Source: 34-65-8 sp963529855
GTDB taxonomy: Bacteria > Pseudomonadota > Alphaproteobacteria > Sphingomonadales > Sphingomonadaceae
Length of the DNA: 64,000 nucleotides
Reading direction: 5' to 3'
Assembly (NCBI GenBank): GCA_963529855.1
Contig: CAURZK010000004.1
Location: 62,001 to 126,000, forward strand
Shown: positions 55,501-63,344 of the stretch, piece after piece
Layout: the number at the start of each line of letters is the position of its first letter
Position numbering within the stretch: the stretch's first letter is position 1
Translations under genes and position numbers: made by a program
The notes under the pieces: model-generated
Seen by the model: only the letters and a program-made list of their open reading frames with translations
What the model was told of the DNA's origin: nothing
Databases searched by the model: none

Positions 55501-56743
55501 GCTCTGGCGGCTTGCCGCGGTCGACGCCTTCGATCTGACCGGGCCGGTGTCGATCGCCGCCAACGTGACCGGGACTCTGGCCGATCCGCAAGTGCGCGGT
55601 TCGGTGGCGAGCAACAGCCTGCGCCTCCAGAGCAGTCTGTCGGGAACGGACATCCGCAACGCGACCGTGCGCGGAACGTTCTCGGGCTCGCGCCTGCGGC
55701 TGACCCGGTTCACCGGCACTGCGGGTGAAGGCACGGTGGCCGGCAGCGGTTACATCGACCTCAGCAATCTTGGCCAGCGCGGGCCGGGGCTCGACATCAA
55801 GCTGTCGGCCAAGCAGGCCCGCCTGCTCAATGCGCGCGGGTTGTCGGCAACGGTCACCGGGCCGCTGCGGATGGTGTCCAATGGCATCGGCGGCACGATT
55901 GCGGGGCGCGTGCTAGTCGACCGGTCGAGCTGGCGGCTGGGCAGCGCGGCCTCTGCCGAACAGCTGCCCCGGATCCGGACGCGAGAGATCAACCTGCCCG
56001 CTGATGTTGCCCCGCGCCGCGCGGCAAGCGAGCCGTGGCGCTACCTGATCGACGCGCGCGCGCCGAGCAGGGTGGACGTCGACGGCATGGGACTCGACAG
56101 CGAATGGAGCGCCAACGTCCGCCTGCGCGGCACGACCGACGATCCGCGCGTCGGCGGCGAGGCGCGGGTGATCCGCGGCGACTATACCTTTGCCGGTAAC
56201 CGGTTCGAACTGACCCGCGGGCGCATCGTGTTCGACCTCAACACTGCACTCGATCCCAGGCTGGACATCGTCGCCGAAAGCGAGCGCGACGGGCTCGACG
56301 TCAGGGTCGAGGTTCGCGGCAGTGCGCTCCAGCCGGAAATCAGCTTCCAGTCGTCGCCATCGCTGCCGGAAGAGGAAATTCTCGCCCAGCTGCTGTTCGG
56401 TGGATCAATCACCGAACTGTCCACTACGGATGCGCTGCAGCTGGGGGCAGCTGTGGCGAGCCTGCGCGGCGGGTCGGGCATGGACCCGATCAACCGGCTG
56501 CGTAGCGCCATCGGGCTTGACCGGCTGCGTATCGTCAGCGCCGATGCGGCGCTGGGCCGTGGCACTGGCGTCGCGCTGGGCAAGAACATCGGCCGGCGTT
56601 TCTACGTCGAGATCATCACCGACGGGCGCGGTTACAGCGCCACGGAAGTCGAATTCCGCGTGACCAGCTGGCTTGCACTGCTCGGCTCGATCTCGACCAT
56701 CGGACGCGAAAGCGTGAGCGCCGAGATCAGCCGGGATTACTGA
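52565..56743 (+). CDS. tamB: Translocation and assembly module protein TamB (AsmA-like bridge)
   Basis: A 1392-residue inner-membrane-anchored periplasmic protein, partner of TamA in outer-membrane protein or lipid transport. One N-terminal helix (WLGVTIAALVGAIVLALVVL, about residues 20-40) is followed by a very long beta-rich region of the AsmA/VPS13-like kind, and the C-terminal DUF490/TamB domain includes RGDYTFAGNRFELTRGRIVF and EILAQLLFGGSI. The length is normal. Its ATG shares a base with the tamA stop (TGATG), indicating coupled translation. Its 3' end overlaps the convergent fasciclin gene by seven bases. Confidence 0.95.
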   Translation: MVDAAVDQPVAEERRSPMMRAGKWLGVTIAALVGAIVLALVVLNSPIGQRWITDQIAKVAPASGLRIEIGRIEGNIYGRARLHDVVLSDPKGPFLTIPDAEIDWRPLSWLTSGLDVRQFTARRGTLLRMPELLPGDPDAPILPNFDIRIDEFVIDNLMVAPGVAGERAQRIDLTAKADIRAGRVLLDAEGRLGSRDRIDLLLDAEPDGNRFDVEFDYLAPQGGVLAEMIGADAGYSARIVGDGTWRAWRGALVVRRDGEVFSAFRLGNRAGQYRIVGQAYPAGAVDGLLARTLGPTVSLAATGTLQDSVLDGEFALRTRGVNGAGSGTIDLANNAFDELELAARLNDPALFGPNLRLEGAVAAVTLNGAFRDLTVEHRLGIERLVSGETRIAGIEQAGEATFDGTRWMLPLDARVARVETGNTLLDPRLVDGRVTATVTYAGTRLQSNDLAVNFPGANARLALRGETATGAYALAGPVTLNGLPLENVGTVNAGANIRFRVGNNVPWSLDAEIIGRIPRVTNATLANLAGPAIAFRGGVGMGGARPLTFRNLSVDAAKLDLFLDGSIDQGRTSLAGRGRHVDYGPFTVSATLDDAGPSAVLVFADPLPAAGLKDVRVAIAPTRDGFSIETEGQSLLGPFDGTLGLFAPAGGPTRIAVQRLDVWKTTVTGDVLLTDAGPSGTLALTGGGLDGTIALSQRGGGQAFDVDLTANNASFGGETPIALNRATIRGSGLLVEGRSTVEGSIFAQGVSYGNLFLGRVAAVAKLVNGSGEVTASVAGRRGSQFAMQLNANVAPSRVAVAARGEFAGRRITMPRRAVLLRQNDGGWTLQRSQINYGDGVTLVEGQFGGGETALQMQLAGMPLSLLDLAVADLGVGGRISGLVDYRTTAGGVPVGSARVKVENLTRSGLVLSSRPVDLALVAQLTASRLEARAAIDEGGTRRGRLQGRITNLPASGALADRLRRGNLFAQLRYGGPADALWRLAAVDAFDLTGPVSIAANVTGTLADPQVRGSVASNSLRLQSSLSGTDIRNATVRGTFSGSRLRLTRFTGTAGEGTVAGSGYIDLSNLGQRGPGLDIKLSAKQARLLNARGLSATVTGPLRMVSNGIGGTIAGRVLVDRSSWRLGSAASAEQLPRIRTREINLPADVAPRRAASEPWRYLIDARAPSRVDVDGMGLDSEWSANVRLRGTTDDPRVGGEARVIRGDYTFAGNRFELTRGRIVFDLNTALDPRLDIVAESERDGLDVRVEVRGSALQPEISFQSSPSLPEEEILAQLLFGGSITELSTTDALQLGAAVASLRGGSGMDPINRLRSAIGLDRLRIVSADAALGRGTGVALGKNIGRRFYVEIITDGRGYSATEVEFRVTSWLALLGSISTIGRESVSAEISRDY

Positions 56744-57309
56744 GCTGCTGGCGGCCGGACGAGGACGGCATCAATCGGGAACAGTGTCCCGTTGCTGGCA
56801 ATAACCTGCTTGCCGGTGTCGACGCTTGCCTCCTGCCCTTCGCTGGCGACGATCAGTTTCTCGCCTTCGAGCGAGAACGCGACAGACCCGCCACCCAGCG
56901 TGCGCATCCGCACGGCGCCCTGCTTGGCGGCGATCGCCTGACGCACGGATTCGACATCGATCTGCCCGGGAACGATGTGATTGCGCAGGAGGGCGACCAG
57001 CACCGCACGCTGGTCCTCCGCCATGATCCGTTCACGCGCGGCACCCAATGCGGCGAATGCCGCGTCGTCAGGCACCAGCAGGGTATAGCTGCCGGGGCCG
57101 TCAAACACCGCGGCGAGCCCGGTTTCGTTGAGCGCGGTCGACGCGTCGGTAAAATTTTCCGCTTCGGCCAACGCCGTCGCCAACGTCTCGCGCGAGGCAC
57201 CGGTCTCCGTCGTTTCGGTCACCTGATCGTCCGAACATCCAGCAAGAACGCCCAGGCTCAGCGTGGCGGCAAACAATGCGGACGGTGCGCGCCAGTCAGC
57301 GCCGCTCAT
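56737..57309 (-). CDS. Fasciclin (FAS1) domain lipoprotein
   Basis: A 190-residue envelope lipoprotein (lipobox LAGC, Cys25) with one FAS1 domain: ALNETGLAAVFDGPGSYTLLVPDDAAF, then LLRNHIVPGQIDVESV and the C-terminal NGTLFPIDAVLVRP. FAS1 domains mediate adhesion or weak protein contacts. It is co-transcribed with the Arg-rich secreted protein upstream (ATGA overlap at 57306-57309). Confidence 0.92.
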   Translation of the reverse strand: MSGADWRAPSALFAATLSLGVLAGCSDDQVTETTETGASRETLATALAEAENFTDASTALNETGLAAVFDGPGSYTLLVPDDAAFAALGAARERIMAEDQRAVLVALLRNHIVPGQIDVESVRQAIAAKQGAVRMRTLGGGSVAFSLEGEKLIVASEGQEASVDTGKQVIASNGTLFPIDAVLVRPPAAQ

Positions 57310-58334
57310 GCGACCAGCTCGATCACTGCGGCGATCAACTGCGTGGTGGGATCGACCTCGTAAATGTAACCGTCCGCATACCGGTAATAGGCATCGTCAG
57401 TGTCGCTGTAACGGTCACGGAAGCTGTACGGAACGTTGTAGACGTCGTACCCATCAGGCATCGGCTGACCCACCGCGAACGTGTCCCCCGTCAACAGTGC
57501 GGCGATCGACGTTATCGCGGAATCGGACGGGTCAACGCGATAGATCACGTCGTCGGCGTAACGATACTCCGGATCGCTGCCGAGATTGTAATATTCGACG
57601 TAATAGGGCGGCAACGGGGCAGGCTCGTAAAAGCTGGGCCAGATCTGCCCGATGCCGAGCGCGCCCCCGAGCAGGGGAATGAACCCTGCGATGCTGTCAC
57701 CCGTGCCGAGCCGGAACAGATAGCCATCATCGTAATAATAGCGACCCTCTTCGATGGCAGGATAACCGAAATAGGCGGGCCGGTACTGCGTCCACTGTTG
57801 GCGGGTGAGACCCGGCGGAATGCAGCCGTTATCGCGGCGGGCCAGTCCCGGTGGGCAACCTTCGAAGACGCTGCGGCTGTCGCGGCCCATACGGGCGAAC
57901 ACCACGCGCTCGCGTTCTCGTTCGCGCGCAGAGCCGCGCTCGAACGGGCGCGGGTCGTCGAGGCGTTCGCGCTGCCGCTCCGCGCGGCGTTCCGCTGCCC
58001 GATCGCGGCGATCGTCGCTTTCGTCCACCTGCCGTTGTTCTGCGCGAACCGCCGGCCTTGGCCGGTCGTCCGATCGCTCGGCACGCTGTTCCGTTCGGGC
58101 TGGGCGATCTCCCCGTTCGGCACGTTGCGGCGGTCCGCCGCGCTCGTTCCCGGCCTGACCCGCACTGTCGCGGCCACGGTCGTTGTTCCGATCCTTGCCC
58201 TGACCATGGTCGTGGCCGCGTTCGGCGACGGGGCGATCATTGCCGCCGCCCTTGTCTTCATTCTTGCCAGGCTGTGCATTGGCAATGCCTGCCGCCAGGG
58301 CAAGAGTGGCGGCGCCGAATATCAGCTTGTGCAT
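57306..58334 (-). CDS. Exported Arg-rich protein with RcnB-like and repeated Tyr/Asp-rich segments, function unknown
   Basis: A 342-residue periplasmic protein. The signal peptide ends AAGIANAQ. Residues about 25-150 are very rich in Arg, Asp, Glu and Gln (for example RAERQRERLDDPRPFERG) and probably disordered. A short middle segment CPPGLARRDNGCIPPGL holds two Cys and resembles a motif common in RcnB-type sphingomonad proteins. The C-terminal half repeats a 'YRY(A)DGYIY-x-V/L-D-P-T/S' unit three times (around DDGYLFRL, YADDVIYRVDPSDS and YADGYIYEVDPTTQ). An AGGAG precedes the ATG at 58334. It is in an operon with the FAS1 lipoprotein, so an extracytoplasmic surface or stress role is plausible but unproven. 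Confidence 0.82.
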   Translation of the reverse strand: MHKLIFGAATLALAAGIANAQPGKNEDKGGGNDRPVAERGHDHGQGKDRNNDRGRDSAGQAGNERGGPPQRAERGDRPARTEQRAERSDDRPRPAVRAEQRQVDESDDRRDRAAERRAERQRERLDDPRPFERGSARERERERVVFARMGRDSRSVFEGCPPGLARRDNGCIPPGLTRQQWTQYRPAYFGYPAIEEGRYYYDDGYLFRLGTGDSIAGFIPLLGGALGIGQIWPSFYEPAPLPPYYVEYYNLGSDPEYRYADDVIYRVDPSDSAITSIAALLTGDTFAVGQPMPDGYDVYNVPYSFRDRYSDTDDAYYRYADGYIYEVDPTTQLIAAVIELVA

Positions 58335-58395
58335 GGAATTGCTCCTTTTGCGCGCCTCAACGACCGTTCTCGGGCGCCAGTTCCGAAGTTGATAT

Positions 58396-59004
58396 TCACG
58401 CAGGAGCAAGCTTTTTTTCGGCGCCGCGATAAAGCGCCGTTTCAGCGGCGCGCCGGCGCGTTAGGCCTGCCAATACCCTGCCCCCGGCGCGGTTCCAGCG
58501 GGCGAACTGAACTGCCGCCGCCGCGAATTCACCGGCGCGGTGAAGGCGGGTCAGCGTCGCGCGGCCAATGGCCCCGGTGTTGTAGTGGAAGCTGACCAGC
58601 GCGTCGAACTGATGCTGACTGGTCGGCGCGCCTGCGAGTGCTGCGGCAACCTCGGCGCCATAGCGGGCAAGGTCTTGCTCCAGCCGGGCATCGCACTGGG
58701 TCTGGGTCCATAAGACGCCGCGTGCAATCCCCGGCCCCGTGGCGCCCCAGCCGATGGTCCAGGGCGCGCCGCCGGTAGCCGGGTCGGGATAGGCCTCGAT
58801 CAAGCCGTCAGCCCGCCGCCGCGCGCAACCTTCGAACTGCTTGATGAGTGCGATGCCCGCGGTCCCGATCCGCAGGGGATCGCCGCTGCCGCATTCGCAT
58901 CGCAATGCCTCATCGATAGCTTCGTCGAGTGCCGCGACTTCGATTGCTCGAAAGCCGCGGCCCAGCATCCGGCGTACGGCGTCGAAAACAAACTTGCGCT
59001 GCAT
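58396..59004 (-). CDS. GH24 (phage-type) lysozyme
   Basis: A 202-residue muramidase of glycoside hydrolase family 24. A helical N-terminal segment (FDAVRRMLGRGFRAIEVAAL) precedes the catalytic core ALIKQFEG (catalytic Glu), YPDPATGGAPWTIGWGATG (Asp and Thr of the E-D-T triad) and DALVSFHYNTGAIGRATL. No signal peptide is visible. AGGAG lies before the ATG at 59004. No holin, spanin or other phage gene is nearby, so it looks domesticated or an isolated relic. It is divergent from the XRE gene. Confidence 0.9.
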   Translation of the reverse strand: MQRKFVFDAVRRMLGRGFRAIEVAALDEAIDEALRCECGSGDPLRIGTAGIALIKQFEGCARRRADGLIEAYPDPATGGAPWTIGWGATGPGIARGVLWTQTQCDARLEQDLARYGAEVAAALAGAPTSQHQFDALVSFHYNTGAIGRATLTRLHRAGEFAAAAVQFARWNRAGGRVLAGLTRRRAAETALYRGAEKKLAPA

Positions 59005-59095
59005 GTCCTGGCTCCTCGCGGTCAAAATCGAGGCGCCGTGATTAGACAGGGGGGCAGGCTGTAGGAAAATGAATTCGCGCTGGTTTTCCACCGGA

Positions 59096-59149
59096 CTGTA
59101 AAGAGCTCTTGACTGACAAGAGCTCTTTACAGTAAAGGATTCTTGACAG
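59096..59149. promoter_or_regulatory. Perfect 16-bp inverted repeat plus a third half-copy: likely operator of the XRE repressor
   Basis: CTGTAAAGAGCTCTTG (59096-59111) is repeated inverted at 59117-59132 with a 5-base spacer, without a mismatch. A third, diverged copy (GTAAAGGATTCTTGACAG, 59132-59149) follows in direct orientation, 14 of 18 bases like the first. TTGACT and TTGACA inside the repeats could act as -35 elements. The array ends 16 bases before the XRE start codon. Confidence 0.75.
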
Positions 59150-59165
59150 GCAGGAAGGTGAGTCG

Positions 59166-59372
59166 GTGCATAACCGTGTGAAGGAACATCGCGAGCGGAA
59201 GGGATGGAGCCAAGGCGAACTTGCCCGGCAGCTCGGTGTTTCGCGGCAGACGATCAACGCGGTCGAAACCGACAAGTACGATCCCAGTCTGCCGCTGGCG
59301 CTGCGCATGGCCAAGCTGTTTGCCGTGGCGGTGCCCGACCTGTTTATCGACGACTGGCAACCGGAGGAATGA
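59166..59372 (+). CDS. Small XRE-family (Cro/CI-like) transcriptional regulator
   Basis: A 68-residue protein that is nearly all helix-turn-helix (QGELARQLGVSRQTINAVETDKYDPSL), of the YozG/SinR-like minimal type. The start is GTG at 59166 with GGAAGG upstream. It is followed by a membrane protein gene with a single base between stop and ATG, an arrangement typical of small repressor-membrane protein pairs. It probably binds the inverted repeat just upstream and represses its own operon. Confidence 0.92.
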   Translation: MHNRVKEHRERKGWSQGELARQLGVSRQTINAVETDKYDPSLPLALRMAKLFAVAVPDLFIDDWQPEE

Positions 59373-59373
59373 C

Positions 59374-60027
59374 ATGACCCAGGTGGAAACCCCGGCGACG
59401 GGCAAGCGCGGCAAGCTGATCATGCAGATGGTGCTGGGGGCCATCAGCGGGGCGGGGGGCATGGTTGCCGTGCTGTGGCTGCTGGAAGGGCAGAATCTGC
59501 CCGAACCCAGCCCCTCCACGATCGTGGCGGCGGGTGTGGCAGTGATCTACATCCTCATGGGCCTGCTGGTGGGCCTTGGTGCAATGTTTCCCGCTGCCGG
59601 CACAAGGCTGCTCAACGTTCAGGACCGCGACGACCTGATGGATCAGCGTGCTGTGCTGATTGGCAGCGGGATCGGTTGCGGTCTGATCGGTGTGTCTTTG
59701 CTGTTGCTGGTATTCGCGGCGACCGGCGCGGGGCCGGTGCCGCCGGGTGCAGCGTTCTGGCTGTTTGCCGGAACATTCGTCGTGACCAGCCTGATCACGT
59801 GGCGGCAATGGGGGCTCTATGACGAACTGATGCGCGCGATGGTGCAGGAAGCGAGCGCTCTGTTCGGATATGCGGTATTCGTCATACTTGCACTGTGGGC
59901 CGCAGCGCAGGCGACCGGGCTTGCCGCCGGCCCCGGGCCGCTGGACCTCCTGTCCCTCATGTTCGGCGGATTCCTGCTTGCGACCTTTATCGGGGTCGCC
60001 CGCCGCGGCATGATGAAACTGGACTGA
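59374..60027 (+). CDS. Polytopic membrane protein paired with the XRE regulator, function unknown
   Basis: A 217-residue inner-membrane protein with six predicted helices, at about residues 18-40, 50-73, 95-117, 125-145, 165-187 and 190-210. There are no catalytic motifs I recognise. A ribosome site GGAGGA, shared with the end of the XRE gene, precedes the ATG at 59374. Such pairs are often named by DUF only; the membrane protein may sense a signal that relieves the repressor. Confidence 0.85.
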   Translation: MTQVETPATGKRGKLIMQMVLGAISGAGGMVAVLWLLEGQNLPEPSPSTIVAAGVAVIYILMGLLVGLGAMFPAAGTRLLNVQDRDDLMDQRAVLIGSGIGCGLIGVSLLLLVFAATGAGPVPPGAAFWLFAGTFVVTSLITWRQWGLYDELMRAMVQEASALFGYAVFVILALWAAAQATGLAAGPGPLDLLSLMFGGFLLATFIGVARRGMMKLD

Positions 60028-60110
60028 CTGCGCGCGCCGCGATACTTTGCCGCGACAAGCATTGATCTGCATTTCGGGTCGAAACCACTCGCTGAAGGGG
60101 AGGTATCGAC

Positions 60111-61337
60111 GTGAATCGATGGACTTGGCGCGCAGGCGTGGCGACCGCCGCGATCGGCATGGCACTGGCAATGCCGGCATCCACGCAGCAACAAAGCACC
60201 CGCACCATTGCCCGCTACACGATGGACGCGGGAACGATCTCCGGCATGGGCGCCATGGGCGCAGGCGGCGGCATGGGCGCGGCAATGGCGATGCTGCGGG
60301 GCGAAAGCGGGGGCGCAGCTCGTGAGTTGCTGCTGAAGCTTGGATCGATCCGCACGCCGAGCGGTGCCCCGAAGGCCGACCATTTCCTGCCGGCGGGGAT
60401 GAGCATGGGCGCCTCGGTCCCCCTCGTCACTCCGCCCCGGCAAGCCGCCGAAGCAATGCCGCCGGGCATGGAAATGCCGCGCGGCAGGTTGCTGTTGTTC
60501 TGGGGCTGCGGGGAGCGGGCTGGGCCGGGTCAGCCGGTCGTGATCGACTTCGCCCGGGTCGCGCGCGGCCAAGTGCCGCCCGGGCTCTATGCGCAAGGTC
60601 TCAACTTGCCCGACGACTGGGAAGTGACGCAGGCCAACAGCACGACTTACGGCGAATGGCCCAATGCGGACCGGCCCCGGCCGGTCCCGCCGCGCGCTTC
60701 GCTGCGCGGTAGCCACAAGGTTTCGGGGACATACTCGCCCGACATCGGTTTCGATCTCGATACCGACTTCATGGCCCCGTTGCAGGTCCAGTCCAACGCG
60801 TTGCCGAGCGGCGCCTACGCGATGCGCTGGAACGCGGTTCCGGGTGCGACAGGATATTATGCCTGGGCGTTCTCGGCCAAAGATATGGAGCGCGGCGGGG
60901 GAACGGGAGATGTCGTATGGTGGGCCTCGTCCGCGACGCAGGCATTCGGCGGCCCGTTGTGGGATTGGCTTTCGCCAGCCGCGGTCGCGCGGCTGGTCGA
61001 GGCGCGCACGGTGCTGCCGCCGAGCCGCCAGGAATGTACCGTCCCGGCAGAGGTGAAGGCTGCCGGTGGGGAGATGACGATGGCAAACCTGACCGCCTTC
61101 GGCCCGCAGCGCGATTTCTCCTATCCCGCACGCCCTGCGAACGCCCGCGCGGGCTGGCAGCCCGACTGGATCGCGCGCGCGCGGTTCCGCTCGACCGCTA
61201 TGGTCATGCTGGGCATGGACATGGACATGATGGGCGGCCGCGCGGCGCAGGACAGGGCGGAACCGGCGAAACCGGCCAAGCCCAAGTGCAAGGGGCTGGG
61301 GGGCATTGCCAGGCGCGCGGCGGGGCTGTGCGAATAG
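60111..61337 (+). CDS. Exported protein of unknown function, Gly/Met-rich N-terminal region
   Basis: A 408-residue predicted periplasmic or secreted protein. The signal peptide ends ALAMPASTQ. Residues about 45-65 are a Gly/Met/Ala repeat (MGAMGAGGGMGAAMAMLRG). A Trp/Gly-rich body has two lines of interest: LLLFWGCGERAGPGQPVVIDF and GAYAMRWNAVPGATGYYAWAFS, the latter like a fibronectin-III-type strand pair. The C-terminus is basic with MDMDMMGGRAA and two Cys (CKGLGG, GLCE). GTG start at 60111 with GGGGAGG. No domain named; the body may bind carbohydrate or protein. Confidence 0.8.
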   Translation: MNRWTWRAGVATAAIGMALAMPASTQQQSTRTIARYTMDAGTISGMGAMGAGGGMGAAMAMLRGESGGAARELLLKLGSIRTPSGAPKADHFLPAGMSMGASVPLVTPPRQAAEAMPPGMEMPRGRLLLFWGCGERAGPGQPVVIDFARVARGQVPPGLYAQGLNLPDDWEVTQANSTTYGEWPNADRPRPVPPRASLRGSHKVSGTYSPDIGFDLDTDFMAPLQVQSNALPSGAYAMRWNAVPGATGYYAWAFSAKDMERGGGTGDVVWWASSATQAFGGPLWDWLSPAAVARLVEARTVLPPSRQECTVPAEVKAAGGEMTMANLTAFGPQRDFSYPARPANARAGWQPDWIARARFRSTAMVMLGMDMDMMGGRAAQDRAEPAKPAKPKCKGLGGIARRAAGLCE

Positions 61338-61348
61338 GTTAATGAAAA

Positions 61349-61374
61349 GGGGCGCCCGGTTTCCCGGACGCCCC
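61349..61374 (-). terminator. Rho-independent terminator of glnA
   Basis: Stem GGGGCGCCCGG/CCGGACGCCCC with one C-A mismatch and a TTTC loop. Read on the minus strand it ends in CCCCTTTTCATT, 22 bases after the glnA stop. It also lies just after the 61337 stop of the plus-strand gene. Confidence 0.88.
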
Positions 61375-61396
61375 TGTCGACTGACCGCGCTGGCGA

Positions 61397-62803
61397 TCAG
61401 TAGCTGTAATACATGTCGAATTCGACCGGGCAGGGCGTCGTTTCCAGCCGGATGACGTCTTCCCACAGCAGTTCCGTGTAAGCTTCGATCTGATCCTTCG
61501 AGAACACGTCGCCCTTGAGCAGGAACTCGTGGTCAGCCTCGAGCGATTCCAGCGCCTCGCGCAAGCTGCCGCACACGGTCGGCACGTCGGCCAGTTCGGC
61601 GGGCGGCAGATCGTAGAGGTTCTTGTCCATCGCCTCACCCGGGTGGATCTTGTTCTGGATCCCGTCGAGCCCGGCCATCAGCAACGCCGAGTAGGCGAGA
61701 TAGGGGTTGGCCATCGCGTCGGGGAAACGGAATTCCACCCGCTTCGCCTTGTCGCCCGCACCATAGGGAATGCGGCACGATGCCGAACGGTTGCGCGCGG
61801 AATAGGCCAGCAGCACCGGCGCCTCGAACCCGGGGACCAGCCGCTTGTAGCTGTTGGTGGTCGGGTTGGTGAAGGCATTGAGCGCCTTGGCATGCTTGAT
61901 GACGCCGCCGATGAAATAGAGGCATGCTTCGCTGAGGCCAGCGTACTGGTTGCCCGCGAAGCCCGGCTTGCCATCCTTCCAGATCGAGATGTGGGTGTGC
62001 ATCCCGCTGCCGTTATCGGCCTTGATCGGCTTGGGCATGAAGGTCGCGGTCTTGCCATAGGCATGGGCGACCTGGTGCACGACGTACTTGTAGATCTGCA
62101 TGTTGTCGGCGGTTTCGACCAGGGTCGAATAGGTCAGGCCCAATTCGTGCTGCGCGGCGGCAACCTCGTGGTGATGCTTGTCGCACGGCAGGCCCATTTC
62201 GAGCATGGTCGAGACCATCTCGCCGCGGATGTCGACGGCGCTGTCGACCGGGGCGACCGGGAAATAGCCGCCCTTGGCGCGCGGGCGGTGCGCCATGTTG
62301 CCGCTCTCGTATTCCTTGCCGGTATTGGTCGGCAGCTCGATATCGTCGATTGCATAGCCCGATCCGGCATAACCGTCTTCGAACCGCACGTCGTCGAACA
62401 TGAAGAACTCGGCTTCCGGCCCGACATAGACCGTGTCGCCGATGCCGGTCGTCTTGAGGTACGCCTCGGCCCGCTTGGCGGTCGAGCGCGGATCGCGCGC
62501 GTACCAGTCACCGGTCGACGGTTCGACGATGTCGCAGAAGACGATCAGCATCGAATCGCTGAACGGATCGACGTAGGTGCGCTCCAGATCCGGCTTCAGG
62601 ATCATGTCGCTCTCGTTGATCGCCTTCCACCCGGCGATCGAAGAACCGTCGAACATCAGGCCATCTTCCAGTTCGTCCTCGCCCAGCACGCGCGACACCA
62701 TGGTCAGGTGCTGCCACTTGCCCTTGGGGTCGGTGAAGCGCAGGTCGACCCATTCGATTTCCTCGTCCTTGATCAGCTTGAGGACGTCTTTGGCCTTGGA
62801 CAT
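61397..62803 (-). CDS. glnA: Glutamine synthetase type I
   Basis: A 468-residue GS-I beta enzyme that makes glutamine from glutamate and ammonia as a dodecamer. Landmarks are FDGSSIAGWKAINESDM, GPEAEFFMFDD, NGSGMHTHISIWKDG and the adenylylation loop KNLYDLPPAEL with its Tyr (near residue 397), so activity is expected to be set by GlnE and PII. It ends FDMYYSY. It is 35 bases after glnB on the same strand. Confidence 0.98.
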   Translation of the reverse strand: MSKAKDVLKLIKDEEIEWVDLRFTDPKGKWQHLTMVSRVLGEDELEDGLMFDGSSIAGWKAINESDMILKPDLERTYVDPFSDSMLIVFCDIVEPSTGDWYARDPRSTAKRAEAYLKTTGIGDTVYVGPEAEFFMFDDVRFEDGYAGSGYAIDDIELPTNTGKEYESGNMAHRPRAKGGYFPVAPVDSAVDIRGEMVSTMLEMGLPCDKHHHEVAAAQHELGLTYSTLVETADNMQIYKYVVHQVAHAYGKTATFMPKPIKADNGSGMHTHISIWKDGKPGFAGNQYAGLSEACLYFIGGVIKHAKALNAFTNPTTNSYKRLVPGFEAPVLLAYSARNRSASCRIPYGAGDKAKRVEFRFPDAMANPYLAYSALLMAGLDGIQNKIHPGEAMDKNLYDLPPAELADVPTVCGSLREALESLEADHEFLLKGDVFSKDQIEAYTELLWEDVIRLETTPCPVEFDMYYSY

Positions 62804-62838
62804 GTGGTTTCCCTTTTCTTGAACGGAATGTGGGTGGA

Positions 62839-63177
62839 TCAGATCGCGTCGTCGTCACGCTCGCCGGTGCGGATGCGGAGCGCGCTTTCGATGCTGGAAA
62901 CGAAAATCTTGCCGTCGCCGATCCGGCCTGTCTGGGCGGCGGCGGCGATCGCCTCGACAGTGCGTTCGGCGATGGCGTCACTGACGACCACCTCCAGCTT
63001 CACCTTGGGCAGGAAATCTACCACGTATTCGGCGCCGCGATAAAGCTCGGTATGCCCCTTCTGCCGACCAAAGCCCTTGGCTTCGGTCACGGTGATGCCG
63101 GACACGCCGATTTCATGCAGCGCTTCCTTCACCTCGTCGAGCTTGAAGGGTTTTATGATCGCTTCGATCTTTTTCAT
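62839..63177 (-). CDS. glnB: Nitrogen regulatory protein PII
   Basis: A 112-residue PII signal protein that senses 2-oxoglutarate, ATP and glutamine. The T-loop carries the uridylylation site Tyr51 in GHTELYRGAEYVVDF; the C-terminal signature TGRIGDGKIFV is present. The ATG at 63177 (MKKIEAIIKPF) is the family start. It sits upstream of glnA, the usual alphaproteobacterial glnBA operon. A sigma-54-like promoter is seen upstream. Confidence 0.98.
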   Translation of the reverse strand: MKKIEAIIKPFKLDEVKEALHEIGVSGITVTEAKGFGRQKGHTELYRGAEYVVDFLPKVKLEVVVSDAIAERTVEAIAAAAQTGRIGDGKIFVSSIESALRIRTGERDDDAI

Positions 63178-63254
63178 GGCCTGTTCCTGCGCCCCGTGCC
63201 GACACGGGCGGGGCAATCCCGCCAGGCCGGCACAATGTCTGATACGCGCGCAGG

Positions 63255-63271
63255 TTCAAGAAGCGTGCCAA
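63255..63271 (-). promoter_or_regulatory. Candidate sigma-54 promoter of glnBA
   Basis: On the minus strand TTGGCACGCTTCTTGAA carries the -24 GG (TGGCACG) and, ten bases on, GA where the -12 GC is expected. It matches the consensus TGGCACG-N4-TTGC except for one base, about 80 bases before glnB. Confidence 0.5.
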
Positions 63272-63344
63272 GTGCTGCTCAGGCGCAGCAGGGCCAAACG
63301 CGTCGTTTCATACAGGCCCGGCTGCTTAATCGGAGTCCAGTGCT

